DNA of 64,000 nt from Paenibacillus gallinarum (GCF_014836635.1 NZ_JACSQL010000003.1:1-64000); one strand, 5' to 3'. Shown: positions 16,909-26,221, counted from the stretch's first letter. Numbers and translations: made by a program. Notes: generated by a model from the letters alone, not told the origin.

Positions 16909-18639
16909 ATGAGAAAAAGGATCGCCTATGCTTCCTCGTTATTGCTTGCTAGCTCGCTTGTGTTATCTGCATGTTCAGGAGAGGGTGCTTCACCTGCCGA
17001 TACCGGCACAGGTACATCGGTGAATGCTCCGTCAGGTGAAACTCCTGCAGCAACGAATCTGTTAACTGAAAAGGTACCTGCATCTGATCTCAGCAAATTA
17101 CCTCAAACGGCTGTGCAAAGAACAGACACGGTTATTGTGGGACTCACCGATCCAAGCGGATCGTTCACCCCTTATTTCTCACAAAGCGGTTATGACGGTA
17201 ACGTTGCTTCCCTTTTGTACACATCTCTTATTACTTCGGATGCTGAGGGACTCCCTATAGCAGATTATGCAGAAAGTTATGATGTTTCTGAAGACGGATT
17301 AACATATACATTCCATTTACCTGAAAAAGGTACGTTCAGTGATGGATCACCTCTCACTTCGGAAGATGTTGCATTTACTTGGACGCTTCTGCATGACAAA
17401 GCTTACGATGGCGATACCGATATTACACTGATGAAAGTGAAAGGCGGTCTTGCTTACAAAGAGGGCAAGGCAGACAGCATCGAAGGCATTAACATAATCG
17501 ATCCTTATACGATTTCTGTAACGCTTGAGGAACCCAATGCAACTGCTCTTCTAAATCTCGGCGGTAATGTACTATCTAAAGCTTATTACGGTAAAGATTA
17601 TAAATTTGGCGAATTGACTTATTTACAAAAACTACATGCTGCTCCGCTGGGTAATGGACCCTACATATTAGAGAAATTCCTGCCAGGACAAGAGGTTCGT
17701 TTCACAGCAAATGAACATTATCTGAAAGGAAAACCAAGTGTAGAACGTTTTATCTATAAAACTTCTCAGGGCGATACATGGCAATTCCTAGAAACAGGCG
17801 AAGTGGATCTTGCTTCTTATACAGCAACACAGGAAAACATCGATAAATTAAAAGGTCTCGGGTATGTCGATATCCTGCCTTATACACCAAGCACTTATGG
17901 ATACTTCCAATTGAATCTTGAGAATGAACAGATGAAACAAAAAGAAGTGCGCCAGGCTATTACTCACGGATTAAATCGCCAAGCTATTTATGTAGATGCC
18001 AATCAAGGAGCAGGTGAAGTAGCTAACATCCCGGCAGCTCCGATCTCATGGTCTTATACCGAGGAAGGGATTAACCCTTACGAGTATAATCCAGAAAAAG
18101 CGAAGGAACTTCTTGATGCAGCAGGCTGGACCGTAGGCGGAGATGGGATTCGTGAGAAAGACGGCAAAAAATTATCCATTCACTATCTTGGTTTCAAAAG
18201 TCCGGCAACGGATATTTTTATCGCAGTAGCAAAAGAGAATTTCGCCGAAATCGGCATTGATTTTCAACCCGAAGTATTTGCAGACTTTAACGCTTTAGTA
18301 TCAAAAGTAGAAAGCAAAGATTATGATATGGCCTCATTCTCAACGCCGATGCTAACGGATCCTTCCGATGGCGTTAATCAATTTATCGATGGCTCTTTGC
18401 CTGGCTACGATAACCCGAAAGTAAAAGAGTTATATGCAAAAGGTCTTGCCACGGTAGATACGGAAGAACGTAAAGCAGTGTATCAAGAATTGTATCAAAT
18501 TCTGAATGATGAATTGCCAGTTATTTTTACATCCTACAGAAAATCGGTATACGCCAACAATGGTAGATTGAAGAACGTAAGTATTAGCCCATACCGTGGC
18601 ATTGCCCAATCACTACCTGAATGGAAAATAGAACAATAG
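16909..18639 (+). CDS. oppA: Peptide ABC transporter substrate-binding lipoprotein (family 5)
   Basis: This 576-residue lipoprotein has a signal ending LSAC (Cys22) and a Ser/Thr/Pro-rich tether. It then has the family-5 solute-binding fold: ESYDVSEDGLTYTFHL, FSDGSPLTSEDVAFTW, and a C-terminal lobe with EVRQAITHGLNRQAIY. It should capture oligopeptides (or other substrates of the same family, such as nickel chelates or glycosides) outside the membrane and deliver them to the permeases encoded downstream. A strong promoter precedes it. A stable hairpin follows before the permease genes, which commonly makes the binding protein more abundant than the membrane parts. Peptide specificity is inferred. 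Confidence 0.88.
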   Translation: MRKRIAYASSLLLASSLVLSACSGEGASPADTGTGTSVNAPSGETPAATNLLTEKVPASDLSKLPQTAVQRTDTVIVGLTDPSGSFTPYFSQSGYDGNVASLLYTSLITSDAEGLPIADYAESYDVSEDGLTYTFHLPEKGTFSDGSPLTSEDVAFTWTLLHDKAYDGDTDITLMKVKGGLAYKEGKADSIEGINIIDPYTISVTLEEPNATALLNLGGNVLSKAYYGKDYKFGELTYLQKLHAAPLGNGPYILEKFLPGQEVRFTANEHYLKGKPSVERFIYKTSQGDTWQFLETGEVDLASYTATQENIDKLKGLGYVDILPYTPSTYGYFQLNLENEQMKQKEVRQAITHGLNRQAIYVDANQGAGEVANIPAAPISWSYTEEGINPYEYNPEKAKELLDAAGWTVGGDGIREKDGKKLSIHYLGFKSPATDIFIAVAKENFAEIGIDFQPEVFADFNALVSKVESKDYDMASFSTPMLTDPSDGVNQFIDGSLPGYDNPKVKELYAKGLATVDTEERKAVYQELYQILNDELPVIFTSYRKSVYANNGRLKNVSISPYRGIAQSLPEWKIEQ

Positions 18640-18664
18640 CATTGCGTTAGAGAAACAAAAAGTT

Positions 18665-18703
18665 AGCTTATGTCCGACCTAGACCCTTAGGCGGACGTAA
18701 GCT
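18665..18703 (+). promoter_or_regulatory. Intra-operon hairpin between binding protein and permease genes
   Basis: AGCTTATGTCCG (18665-18676) pairs with CGGACGTAAGCT (18692-18703), one G-T pair, with a 15-nt loop. No T run follows, so it is more likely an mRNA-protecting or processing hairpin than a terminator. Confidence 0.65.
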
Positions 18704-18723
18704 TAACAGATAAGGAGCATAAC

Positions 18724-19680
18724 ATGAGCACTTACCTTGTCAAAAGACTCACCTACATACTTGTTATTTTGCTAGCTGCGTCATTTCTTATTTTCAGTCT
18801 ATATGCTCTTACGCCAGGAGATTATGTGTCGAGTAATATCAAGCTAAGCCCAGAACGTAAAGCAGAGCTGCGGGAGTTATATGGACTTGATAAACCGCTA
18901 CTCGATCGCTACGTCATTTGGATTAAAAACGCACTACAAGGGGACTTTGGTTATTCGCTAGCACAACAAAAACCCGTGTTAACTCTTTTTAATGAATATA
19001 TTTGGAATTCATTTCTACTTGCCGCCGTGTCGACTTTTCTCACATGGCTCATTGCCGTTGTGATTGGAGTCATTTCCGCTTACAAACAGTATTCTTGGTT
19101 TGATACCGTGGTCATGCTGATTATTTTTGCAGCGATGTCCATTCCGTCCTTTTTTATTGGACTTTATTTAATCAAGATGTTTGCCGTTGACCTGAAATGG
19201 CTTCCGCCAGGCGGAATGACAACAACGGGTAGTAATGCAACCGGTCTTGCTTATGCCAAAGAAGTGATTGAGCATATGGCACTGCCTGTAGTTGTCATGA
19301 CACTACTTGGAATCGGCTCACTCACAAGATATATCCGCAGTAACATGATTGATGTAATCAAACAGGATTATATCCGAACAGCGAGAGCTAAAGGGCTTAC
19401 TGAACGTAAAGTGCTATTTACACATGCCCTCCGAAATGCTCTGCTTCCGGCAATTACTCTCATCGGTTTTGAGCTTCCCGGACTATTTGGCGGATCGTTA
19501 ATTATTGAAAAGATCTTTAACTGGCCGGGTATAGGACAGCTTTATATGTCATCTTTTTCTTTGCGTGATTATCCTCTGCTGATGAGTTTTACTGTATTTA
19601 TCGCGATTTTAACTGTCCTTGGCACCTTGTTGTCGGACCTGCTGTATCGACTCGCAGATCCGCGTGTCAAGTTGGATTAA
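18724..19680 (+). CDS. oppB: Peptide ABC transporter permease, OppB type
   Basis: This 318-residue integral membrane protein has six helices. It starts with the N-terminal signature of OppB/DppB proteins (YLVKRLTYILVILLAASFLIF). The binding-protein-dependent permease EAA loop is present (DYIRTARAKGLTERKVLFTHALRNALLP), followed by FGGSLIIEKIFNWPGIGQL. It forms half of the translocation channel with the next gene product. ATG 18724 follows AAGGAG. Part of a five-gene operon in the canonical A-B-C-D-F order. Confidence 0.92.
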   Translation: MSTYLVKRLTYILVILLAASFLIFSLYALTPGDYVSSNIKLSPERKAELRELYGLDKPLLDRYVIWIKNALQGDFGYSLAQQKPVLTLFNEYIWNSFLLAAVSTFLTWLIAVVIGVISAYKQYSWFDTVVMLIIFAAMSIPSFFIGLYLIKMFAVDLKWLPPGGMTTTGSNATGLAYAKEVIEHMALPVVVMTLLGIGSLTRYIRSNMIDVIKQDYIRTARAKGLTERKVLFTHALRNALLPAITLIGFELPGLFGGSLIIEKIFNWPGIGQLYMSSFSLRDYPLLMSFTVFIAILTVLGTLLSDLLYRLADPRVKLD

Positions 19681-19692
19681 GGGGTGGATCGA

Positions 19693-20616
19693 ATGTCATC
19701 AATTAGCGGAGCTACAAAAACAAGTAGAGGGCCTGGAGTAGAGTATAGATCATCTTTATGGCGCCAATCCGTTCGAAAACTATTACGTAACAAACTGGCG
19801 ATTTTCGGTCTGGTTGTGGTGATCCTGATGTTTCTTATCTGCTTCTTAGGTCCGCTATTCTCTCCTTACGCAGATAACAAAATCAATATGCTGGAGATGA
19901 AGAAAGCGCCGAATGCAAAACACTGGCTTGGAACAGATAACTTAGGACGAGATGTACTTACTAGAGTGATGCAAGCAGGGCGTATTTCCCTGACAGTAGG
20001 GCTAGCCTCCATGATGTTATCTGTTCTAATTGGAGCGACGCTTGGAGCAGTAGCTGGATATTATAGAGGTGTTGTAGATCAGCTCATTATGAGAATTGCA
20101 GATTTGCTGCTAACGATTCCGAGCCTTCCGCTGCTATTTATCGTCGGTGCGCTCTTATCAGAATGGAAAGTGCCTCCAGATTACCGAATGTACGTGGTTA
20201 TGCTGATGCTTGGACTCGTCAATTGGCCGGGACTCGCCAGAATGGTGCGGGGACAGATGCTCAGCTTACGAGAAAGAGAATTTATGCATGCCGCGACTGT
20301 CCTCGGACTCAGGGATCGAAAAAAACTGTTCCATCATCTATTGCCGAATATATATCCGCTTCTTATTGTTATGGCAACCTTAAGTATCGGCGGTGCGATT
20401 CTAAGTGAATCGGTGCTGAGCTTTTTTGGATTAGGTGTAATGCCGCCGACGCCAACATGGGGCAATATGATTGATGCTGCGAATAACTTAATTGATTTTC
20501 AACAGCATCCATGGCTTTGGATGCCGCCTGGATTCTCTATTTTTATTACAGTCATTGCCATTAACATATTTGGGGACGGTTTACGCGATGTGCTTGATCC
20601 CAAACAGAAGAGGTAG
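19693..20616 (+). CDS. oppC: Peptide ABC transporter permease, OppC type
   Basis: This 307-residue permease has the OppC N-terminal signature (LRNKLAIFGLVVVILM) and the motif HWLGTDNLGRDVLTRVM. The EAA loop reads EFMHAATVLGLRDRKKLFHHLLPN. It pairs with OppB to form the channel. I chose ATG 19693, since AAGGGGTGG lies just upstream; a GTG nine bases earlier falls inside that ribosome binding site. The gene starts 12 bp after oppB. Confidence 0.92.
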   Translation: MSSISGATKTSRGPGVEYRSSLWRQSVRKLLRNKLAIFGLVVVILMFLICFLGPLFSPYADNKINMLEMKKAPNAKHWLGTDNLGRDVLTRVMQAGRISLTVGLASMMLSVLIGATLGAVAGYYRGVVDQLIMRIADLLLTIPSLPLLFIVGALLSEWKVPPDYRMYVVMLMLGLVNWPGLARMVRGQMLSLREREFMHAATVLGLRDRKKLFHHLLPNIYPLLIVMATLSIGGAILSESVLSFFGLGVMPPTPTWGNMIDAANNLIDFQQHPWLWMPPGFSIFITVIAINIFGDGLRDVLDPKQKR

Positions 20617-20627
20617 GTGAACACCAA

Positions 20628-21611
20628 ATGGAATCGTTACTACAAATTAATCACCTGAAGACACATTTTTACACAGATGAAGGACCCGTCAAAGCAGTGG
20701 ATGATGTGAGTATTACGGTACCTAAGGGACAAACCGTATGTATTGTTGGAGAATCGGGATGCGGTAAAAGCGTAACTGCCATGTCCATCATGGGTTTGAT
20801 TGAGGAACCTGGGGGCAAGGTTGTCAGTGGAGAAATTAATTTTATAGATCAAGATCTGCTGAAGATGGACAAAAATGAATTTCGAACGATTCGTGGAAAT
20901 GACATTACGATGATTTTTCAAGAACCGATGTCGAGTTTAAATCCCGTTATGAAGATCGGTGAACAGATTATGGAGCCGCTTATCATTCATAAAAGAATGA
21001 AAAAAGAAGCAGCTAAAAAAAGAGCGATTGAACTCTTGAAAGAAGTTGGGATTTCTCGATCTGAGCAAATTGCAGACTCTTATCCGCATGAACTGAGCGG
21101 AGGAATGCTGCAGCGTGTTATGATTGCAATCGCGATCTCATGTAATCCCAAACTCCTCATTGCTGATGAGCCGACAACAGCTCTTGATGTTACCATTCAA
21201 GCCCAAATTCTCGAAATGCTCCGTAAAATCAAAGAAGATTCTAATATGTCGATTCTGATGATTACGCATGATTTGGGTGTAGTTGCCGAAATGGCAGACT
21301 ACGTTGTTGTTATGTATTCCGGCAAAGTAGTGGAAGAGGGCGAAGTGGTTGAACTTTTCCGTTCTCCCAAACACCCTTATACACAAGGACTTCTTAAGTC
21401 TAAGCCGGTTATTAATCAACGGCAGGATGAACTTTACTCTATACCAGGACAAGTTCCGAATCCGCTAACCCTTACGGAATCCTGTTATTTCAGTGATCGC
21501 TGTGAACACTGCATGCCGATCTGCAGAACGAATGAACCGGAACTGAAAGAAGTAGCTCCACTACAAAAAACGGCATGCTGGTTATACGAGGAGGTGGCTG
21601 CTCGTGTCTGA
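20628..21611 (+). CDS. oppD: Peptide ABC transporter ATPase, OppD type
   Basis: This 327-residue ATPase carries Walker A GESGCGKSV, the Q-loop in FQEPMSSLNP, the signature LSGGMLQR and Walker B LLIADEPTTALD, with a following H-loop. The C-terminal oligopeptide-transporter extension with clustered cysteines (CYFSDRCEHCMPIC) is typical of OppD/DppD; in some members this binds an Fe-S cluster. It works as a heterodimer with OppF. ATG 20628 follows GAGGTGAAC, 11 bp after oppC; it overlaps oppF by 8 bp. Confidence 0.92.
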   Translation: MESLLQINHLKTHFYTDEGPVKAVDDVSITVPKGQTVCIVGESGCGKSVTAMSIMGLIEEPGGKVVSGEINFIDQDLLKMDKNEFRTIRGNDITMIFQEPMSSLNPVMKIGEQIMEPLIIHKRMKKEAAKKRAIELLKEVGISRSEQIADSYPHELSGGMLQRVMIAIAISCNPKLLIADEPTTALDVTIQAQILEMLRKIKEDSNMSILMITHDLGVVAEMADYVVVMYSGKVVEEGEVVELFRSPKHPYTQGLLKSKPVINQRQDELYSIPGQVPNPLTLTESCYFSDRCEHCMPICRTNEPELKEVAPLQKTACWLYEEVAARV

Positions 21612-22569
21612 AGCATTACTGGAAGTGAAGTCGCTGAAAAAGTATTTTCCAGTGAAAAAAGGTCTGATGGGCCGAACGATAGGATATGTAAAAGCAGTTG
21701 ACGATATAAATATCACTTTGTATCAAGGAGAAACTTTTGGTCTTGTAGGTGAGTCTGGGAGCGGAAAAAGTACGGTGGGACGCACCATTTTACGACTTCA
21801 TGACAAGACGGCAGGAGAGATTCGGTTTCAAGGAAAAGACCTGTATGCTCTATCACCGCAAGAGTTAAGACAGCTTAGACCCAAAATGCAGCTTATCTTC
21901 CAAGATCCTTATAGCTCTCTAAATCCAAGGATCCGAGTGGGAGATGCCATTGGTGAAGCTCTCTTAGATCATAAGCTTGTACCTAAAGATAAAATTCGTG
22001 AAGTAGTTACTGAGGTGTTAACTTCGTGTGGTTTATCTGCTTATCATTATGATCGATTTCCGCATGAATTTTCCGGGGGACAGCGTCAGCGGATCGGAAT
22101 TGCGAGAGCCCTTGCCCTAAACCCAGAACTGATTATAGCGGACGAACCGGTATCTGCTCTTGATGTTTCTATTCAGGCACAGATCATTAATTTATTTAAA
22201 AAATTGCAAGTCTCAAGAGGCCTCACCTATCTATTCATCTCTCATGATCTAAGTGTTGTTGAACATTTGTGTGATCGCATCGGAGTGATGTATCTCGGCT
22301 CCATGGTGGAGATGGGAACTAGGGATGATCTATTTCTTCGCCCACTACATCCTTATACAAAGGCTTTGTTGTCCGCAGTACCTATTCCCATACCTAAGCT
22401 TAAGAGAGAAAGAATTGTACTGAAAGGAGATATCCCATCTCCCATGAATCCACCTTCCGGCTGCAAGTTTCACACTCGTTGTCCTTTTGCAGTGGAACGT
22501 TGTTCTTCTGAAATACCGCTATTTAGAGAAATTGAGCAGGGGCATCATGTGGCTTGCCATCTAGTGTAG
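21604..22569 (+). CDS. oppF: Peptide ABC transporter ATPase, OppF type
   Basis: This 321-residue ATPase starts at GTG 21604 behind GGAGG and overlaps oppD. It has Walker A GESGSGKST, the Q-loop FQDPYSSLNPR, the signature FSGGQRQR and Walker B LIIADEPVSALD. The C-terminal Opp extension includes the cysteine segment CKFHTRCPFAVERC. It completes the oppABCDF transporter. A terminator follows, so the operon ends here. Confidence 0.92.
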   Translation: MSEALLEVKSLKKYFPVKKGLMGRTIGYVKAVDDINITLYQGETFGLVGESGSGKSTVGRTILRLHDKTAGEIRFQGKDLYALSPQELRQLRPKMQLIFQDPYSSLNPRIRVGDAIGEALLDHKLVPKDKIREVVTEVLTSCGLSAYHYDRFPHEFSGGQRQRIGIARALALNPELIIADEPVSALDVSIQAQIINLFKKLQVSRGLTYLFISHDLSVVEHLCDRIGVMYLGSMVEMGTRDDLFLRPLHPYTKALLSAVPIPIPKLKRERIVLKGDIPSPMNPPSGCKFHTRCPFAVERCSSEIPLFREIEQGHHVACHLV

Positions 22570-22614
22570 CAGTAAGCCGATACCTCAGATATAATAAAAT
22601 AAGAAAACCTAAGC

Positions 22615-22645
22615 AGACCGTTTCCTAATGGAGATGGTCTTTTTA
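22615..22645 (+). terminator. Rho-independent terminator of the opp operon
   Basis: AGACCGTTTCC pairs with GGAGATGGTCT (two G-T pairs) around TAAT, followed by TTTTTAT. Confidence 0.8.
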
Positions 22646-22665
22646 TGTAAATATTTTACTTTATT

Positions 22666-22692
22666 TGAAACATAAACCACGCCAACTGCGTT
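22666..22692 (+). promoter_or_regulatory. Candidate ECF-sigma promoter
   Basis: TGAAAC (22666-22671), 17 bp, then CGTT (22689-22692). This resembles the GAAAC-CGT layout of SigW/X/M-type promoters. A good vegetative promoter is not apparent here: TTGAAA to TATATT is 21 bp. An ECF sigma gene lies 1.5 kb away. Confidence 0.4.
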
Positions 22693-22748
22693 ATATTAAT
22701 GAAACGTGATAATCACCGCGTTTAAATTAAAGTGAGGCAGGGAGATCA

Positions 22749-23228
22749 ATGAAAAAGTATGTATGCGTTACCAAACTTCATGCTCTATGTTTGCTTGTGT
22801 TGGTACTATCTTTAGGGTTTGCTGGTGCCGCTAGCGCCGATCCGGTAAAAGAAGAAGGTGCACTGACTACAAAACCGCCATCAGAAGATACGACCCAGGT
22901 CAAAGCTACTTATAAGTATCTGAGTGCTTATACCAGTGATGTTTCGTATTCCAGTGGTGGGAAAGGTTCTGTTTTTGGTAATACGGGGGCATCCGTTACT
23001 GCGGATTTTATTGGAATCGACGCTGCCATACAGCGCTGGACAGGGGAAGAATGGGTTGCAGTTACAAGTAAAACTTCTTCTAAAAACACATCAAAGACAG
23101 TGAGTCTTAATGAAAGTTTTGCAGCAAGTGCTGGTTATTACTATCGGGTGGTATCCACACATACAGTGAGAGTAGGTTCAGATATTGAAAAAGCAACATA
23201 CACAAGTCCATCACGTCTGTTAAAATAA
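22749..23228 (+). CDS. Small secreted protein, unknown function
   Basis: This 159-residue protein has a clear signal peptide (MKKY, a hydrophobic core, a cut after ASA near residue 30). The mature domain is Ser/Thr-rich and beta-patterned, with YKYLSAYTSDVSYSSGGKG, a central IQRWTGEEWVAV and YYYRVVSTHTV. It looks like a compact extracellular beta-sandwich. No cysteines or catalytic motifs are seen in the mature part. The ribosome binding site is GGCAGGGAG. It lies between the opp operon and an ECF sigma/anti-sigma pair and has an ECF-like promoter, so it may belong to that regulon. I do not recognise the family with confidence. Confidence 0.72.
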   Translation: MKKYVCVTKLHALCLLVLVLSLGFAGAASADPVKEEGALTTKPPSEDTTQVKATYKYLSAYTSDVSYSSGGKGSVFGNTGASVTADFIGIDAAIQRWTGEEWVAVTSKTSSKNTSKTVSLNESFAASAGYYYRVVSTHTVRVGSDIEKATYTSPSRLLK

Positions 23229-23274
23229 CTTTTTACTTGGCATTTGCAATTCTACATAGTGAAAAAAGAAAGAA

Positions 23275-23302
23275 GCTCAGTACATGTACTGGGCTTTTTT
23301 TG
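23275..23302. terminator. Bidirectional terminator
   Basis: AGCTCAGTA pairs with TACTGGGCT around CATG and is followed by seven T residues. An A-rich flank on the other side suits the converging anti-sigma gene. Confidence 0.8.
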
Positions 23303-23317
23303 AATAGTGACGTATGA

Positions 23318-24238
23318 CTAAGGCTTCAGTTCAAAACGATTATTAGCTTGGATTGCATTCGCAGTGGCAATTAAATCTTCTCTTCCAAGGGTACCTGTAA
23401 TAATGATAAATACAAGATTGTTCCGATAAGCTAGGTGATCGTATTCAGATAAAGAGACGTCATAGAATACAGCAGTAGTTCCATCCTCAAGCGTGATTTC
23501 TTCCGGTTCTCCATTAATGCCGATGTGGAAGGATGTATCATCGTTTTCTTTGAACCTTTGATACATTTCAATCGTCAGTGGATTTTCATTACCTTTGTAA
23601 TATTCAAGCGTCAATTCTTCTGAATGATAGATATGATCAGGGTCAATCGGGTTATTCTGATCTATTAAAAGCTGGTACTCTTTCCGATCGGGAGTAAATG
23701 GAACCTCGAAATCACGGTAGACAAAAGTAGCTCCGTCCAAAGCAGTTTCTCTCGGGACCGTGACTCGTTCTAGATCGTGTTTCTCAATCGTTGTGCCGAT
23801 TGGCAGTCCCGTTCCTTCCACGATTGGGGGAGGAGTAGAAGTTTCGGGGGGAGGAGATGTTAAGGCTCCTGTATTGGCCTCTTCTTTTTCCTTACCCGTG
23901 AAACTTAGTATAAAGTCGTCACCAATCTTCTCCAACTTTTCAACAAAAAGCGTGTTAGCTTGAAGTCCTGCAGGAACACTAAAAATCGTTGCACCAAGCA
24001 TAATGGAAGCTGCAACAACTCCTCCAAGCTGCCATCGTTTTGACCTGCGTTTTCGTTTGCGGATCTTCTGTAGCTCACTCTGCATGTTATTCCAGGATGC
24101 CTCCATACTCTCTTTATCTACCGTGGTGGAGGCAGCAGCGGCATTTTCGAAAGCAAGGTCAAAAACATCTTCAAATTCCCTGTCATAGATGTTATTTGAA
24201 TCGTCAGCAGACTTATTACCGAACTTTTCGCTGCTCAT
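23318..24238 (-). CDS. Anti-sigma factor-like membrane protein
   Basis: This 306-residue protein has a cytoplasmic N-terminal part (1-65) rich in acidic residues, followed by a basic stretch KIRKRKRRSKRW. One membrane helix (about 70-90) comes next. The extracytoplasmic part has a Pro/Thr linker, then a DUF4367-like C-terminal domain. This is the arrangement of anti-sigma factors whose outer domain senses an envelope signal. The gene overlaps the ECF sigma gene by 23 bp, which suggests coupling. I chose ATG 24238; GTG 24247 is also in frame. No zinc-binding ZAS motif (HxxxCxxC) is present. Partnership with the sigma factor is inferred from the overlap. Confidence 0.78.
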   Translation of the reverse strand: MSSEKFGNKSADDSNNIYDREFEDVFDLAFENAAAASTTVDKESMEASWNNMQSELQKIRKRKRRSKRWQLGGVVAASIMLGATIFSVPAGLQANTLFVEKLEKIGDDFILSFTGKEKEEANTGALTSPPPETSTPPPIVEGTGLPIGTTIEKHDLERVTVPRETALDGATFVYRDFEVPFTPDRKEYQLLIDQNNPIDPDHIYHSEELTLEYYKGNENPLTIEMYQRFKENDDTSFHIGINGEPEEITLEDGTTAVFYDVSLSEYDHLAYRNNLVFIIITGTLGREDLIATANAIQANNRFELKP

Positions 24239-24806
24239 TAGCCGCACCCCACTCTCTATACAGGAGTTTCTTAATTGCTTCTCTGGCTCTGAAAAGACGT
24301 TGCTTGATTACATCTTCCCGCAGATCAAGAAGTTCAGCCATCTCACGATAACTAAGTCCTTCTTTCCAGCGAAGCTCAATGAGAGATCTGTACTCTGGTT
24401 TCAGCGTCTCCATATAGCGCTCTATGGATTCCTGCATCAGTTTGGTCTCTACCATCGATTCGATGGATACAGAGTTTTGTTGTACGGTCTCTACATCTAA
24501 GAAAACACTGTCAGCATCCAAAAGGTTACGATATTTTTTATTTTTTCTTAAATAATTTATTGCTGTATTTTTAGTTACTACTTTCAGCCAAGCTTTTAAT
24601 TTGATTTCGTTCTCGAATTCGGGTTTGTTTTTGATGATTTTGATGAATGCTTCCTGGATAATGTCTTCAGCTGCAGAGCGATCCTTCACAATGTATACGA
24701 TAAATCCGTACATCATCTGATAGAACTCATAGTAGATCTCTCTCTGTAGGGATTCGCCAAGATCATTATAGTCCGCAGCCAACAGCAGTTGGATCCGGGT
24801 AGACAT
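24216..24806 (-). CDS. ECF-type RNA polymerase sigma factor
   Basis: This 196-residue protein has region 2 (YGFIVYIVKDRSAAEDIIQEAFIKI, then LKAWLKVVTKNTAINYLRK) and region 4 (LKPEYRSLIELRWKEGLSYREMAELL, RQRLFRAREAIKK-like). There is no region 1.1 or 3, so it is an ECF sigma factor. It should direct RNA polymerase to stress or envelope promoters and be held inactive by the overlapping anti-sigma gene product. I chose ATG 24806 because GAGAGGGG precedes it; an ATG 12 codons upstream has no such site. A clear self-dependent promoter was not found. Confidence 0.88.
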   Translation of the reverse strand: MSTRIQLLLAADYNDLGESLQREIYYEFYQMMYGFIVYIVKDRSAAEDIIQEAFIKIIKNKPEFENEIKLKAWLKVVTKNTAINYLRKNKKYRNLLDADSVFLDVETVQQNSVSIESMVETKLMQESIERYMETLKPEYRSLIELRWKEGLSYREMAELLDLREDVIKQRLFRAREAIKKLLYREWGAANEQRKVR

Positions 24807-24842
24807 GATTATCCCCTCTCTAGTACATCTCTCTATTGTCAA

Positions 24843-25068
24843 ACAAGTATTCCATTATTTTACTATAAATTGAGATTATTCTCCATAAATTTAAACTTCT
24901 TACTCATAGCTTTTCAAACTCATTGTTCCATGTTTATGTGAAAACCTCTTAAATAAAGAACTGAAATGTCGTGAACTTCGATTTTTCGTTTAGTTTCAGC
25001 TGTGATGGTTACTATATAAGCACAAGGAGTTATTGCAATCTCTATTAGGCTAAAGGAGCGTGAAGTAA
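24843..25068. other. Intergenic DNA between divergent sigma factor and dehydrogenase genes
   Basis: No gene was found. The stretch is AT-rich and must hold promoters in both directions, but I see no confident -35/-10 pair. TATATA at 25013-25018 could be the -10 of the dehydrogenase gene. Confidence 0.5.
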
Positions 25069-26205
25069 GTGAAGGCACTAACTTATCAAGGAAAGAAAAA
25101 AGTGAAGGTAAAGGAAGTGGCAGATCCTACTTTGCAGGGCGACAAAGATATTCTAGTTAGAGTCACATCAACAGCGATCTGCGGCTCTGATCTTCATATT
25201 TATAATGGACTTATTCCCGGTATGCACAAAGACTACGTTATTGGTCACGAACCAATGGGAATTGTAGAGGAAGTATCAAGTGATGTGACACATGTGAAAA
25301 AGGGAGATCGGGTAATTATTCCTTTTAACGTTTCTTGTGGAGAATGTTATTTTTGCAAACATGAGATGGAAAGTCAGTGTGATTATTCAAACGAGGCTAA
25401 AGATACCGGTGGCTTGCTAGGTTATTCGGATTCCTATGGCGGTTACCAAGGTGGACAGGCAGAACTGTTACGTGTCCCTTATGGAGACTTTATGCCTTTT
25501 GTGATTCCGGAAGATGCAGAGATGGAAGATGAGAAGTTGCTCTTCCTCTCGGATATTTTACCGACAGCGTACTGGGGTGTGAAAAATGCAGGGGTTAAGC
25601 CGGGAGATACAGTAATCGTATTAGGTTGTGGTCCCGTTGGTCTGTTCACCCAAAAATTTGCTTGGCAGGCAGGTGCTAAGCGGGTTATCGCTGTAGATCA
25701 TATTAACTATCGCTTAGAACATGCGAAACGGACAAACCATGTAGAAACTTTTAATTTCGAAGAGATCAAAGGCTTTGAAGGTTACATGAAGGAAATTACA
25801 CATGGTGGTGCTGATGTAGTTATTGATTGTGTAGGAATGGATGCAAAACGAACGGTTGCCGAAAAAGTGGAAACAGCTCTTATGCTTCAGGGAGGTTCTT
25901 TAGGTGCATTCCGAACGGCAACGGAAGTGGTTAGGAAGTTCGGTACCATTCAGTTAATCGGGGTGTACGGTGCTAATTATAATATGTTCCCGTTAGGACA
26001 TCTATTTGAACGTAATATCCAGCTGCGTACAGGACAGGCTCCTGTGATTCACTTTATTCCGGAAATTTACCAGCAAATTAAAACAGGAAAGATCGATCCG
26101 ACCGATATTATCACGCATCGGATGAATCTGGAAGATGCAGAGCGTGGATATGAAGTGTTTTCGGAAAAAGAAGAGAACTGTCTGAAAGTTATTCTTAAGC
26201 CCTAA
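25069..26205 (+). CDS. Zinc-dependent alcohol dehydrogenase family protein
   Basis: This 378-residue MDR enzyme begins at GTG 25069, about 10 nt after AAAGGAG. The catalytic zinc site is seen in AICGSDLHIYNG and GHEPMGIVEE. A structural-zinc cysteine set lies in CGECYFCKHEMESQC. The Rossmann motif is GCGPVG, followed by an NAD-type acid in VIAVDH. An inserted segment after the structural zinc (YGGYQGGQAELLRVPYGD) resembles glutathione-independent formaldehyde dehydrogenases and related enzymes. It should oxidise an alcohol or aldehyde with NAD. It is monocistronic. The substrate is not known. Confidence 0.9.
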   Translation: MKALTYQGKKKVKVKEVADPTLQGDKDILVRVTSTAICGSDLHIYNGLIPGMHKDYVIGHEPMGIVEEVSSDVTHVKKGDRVIIPFNVSCGECYFCKHEMESQCDYSNEAKDTGGLLGYSDSYGGYQGGQAELLRVPYGDFMPFVIPEDAEMEDEKLLFLSDILPTAYWGVKNAGVKPGDTVIVLGCGPVGLFTQKFAWQAGAKRVIAVDHINYRLEHAKRTNHVETFNFEEIKGFEGYMKEITHGGADVVIDCVGMDAKRTVAEKVETALMLQGGSLGAFRTATEVVRKFGTIQLIGVYGANYNMFPLGHLFERNIQLRTGQAPVIHFIPEIYQQIKTGKIDPTDIITHRMNLEDAERGYEVFSEKEENCLKVILKP

Positions 26206-26221
26206 TCATAGTATGAAAAAT

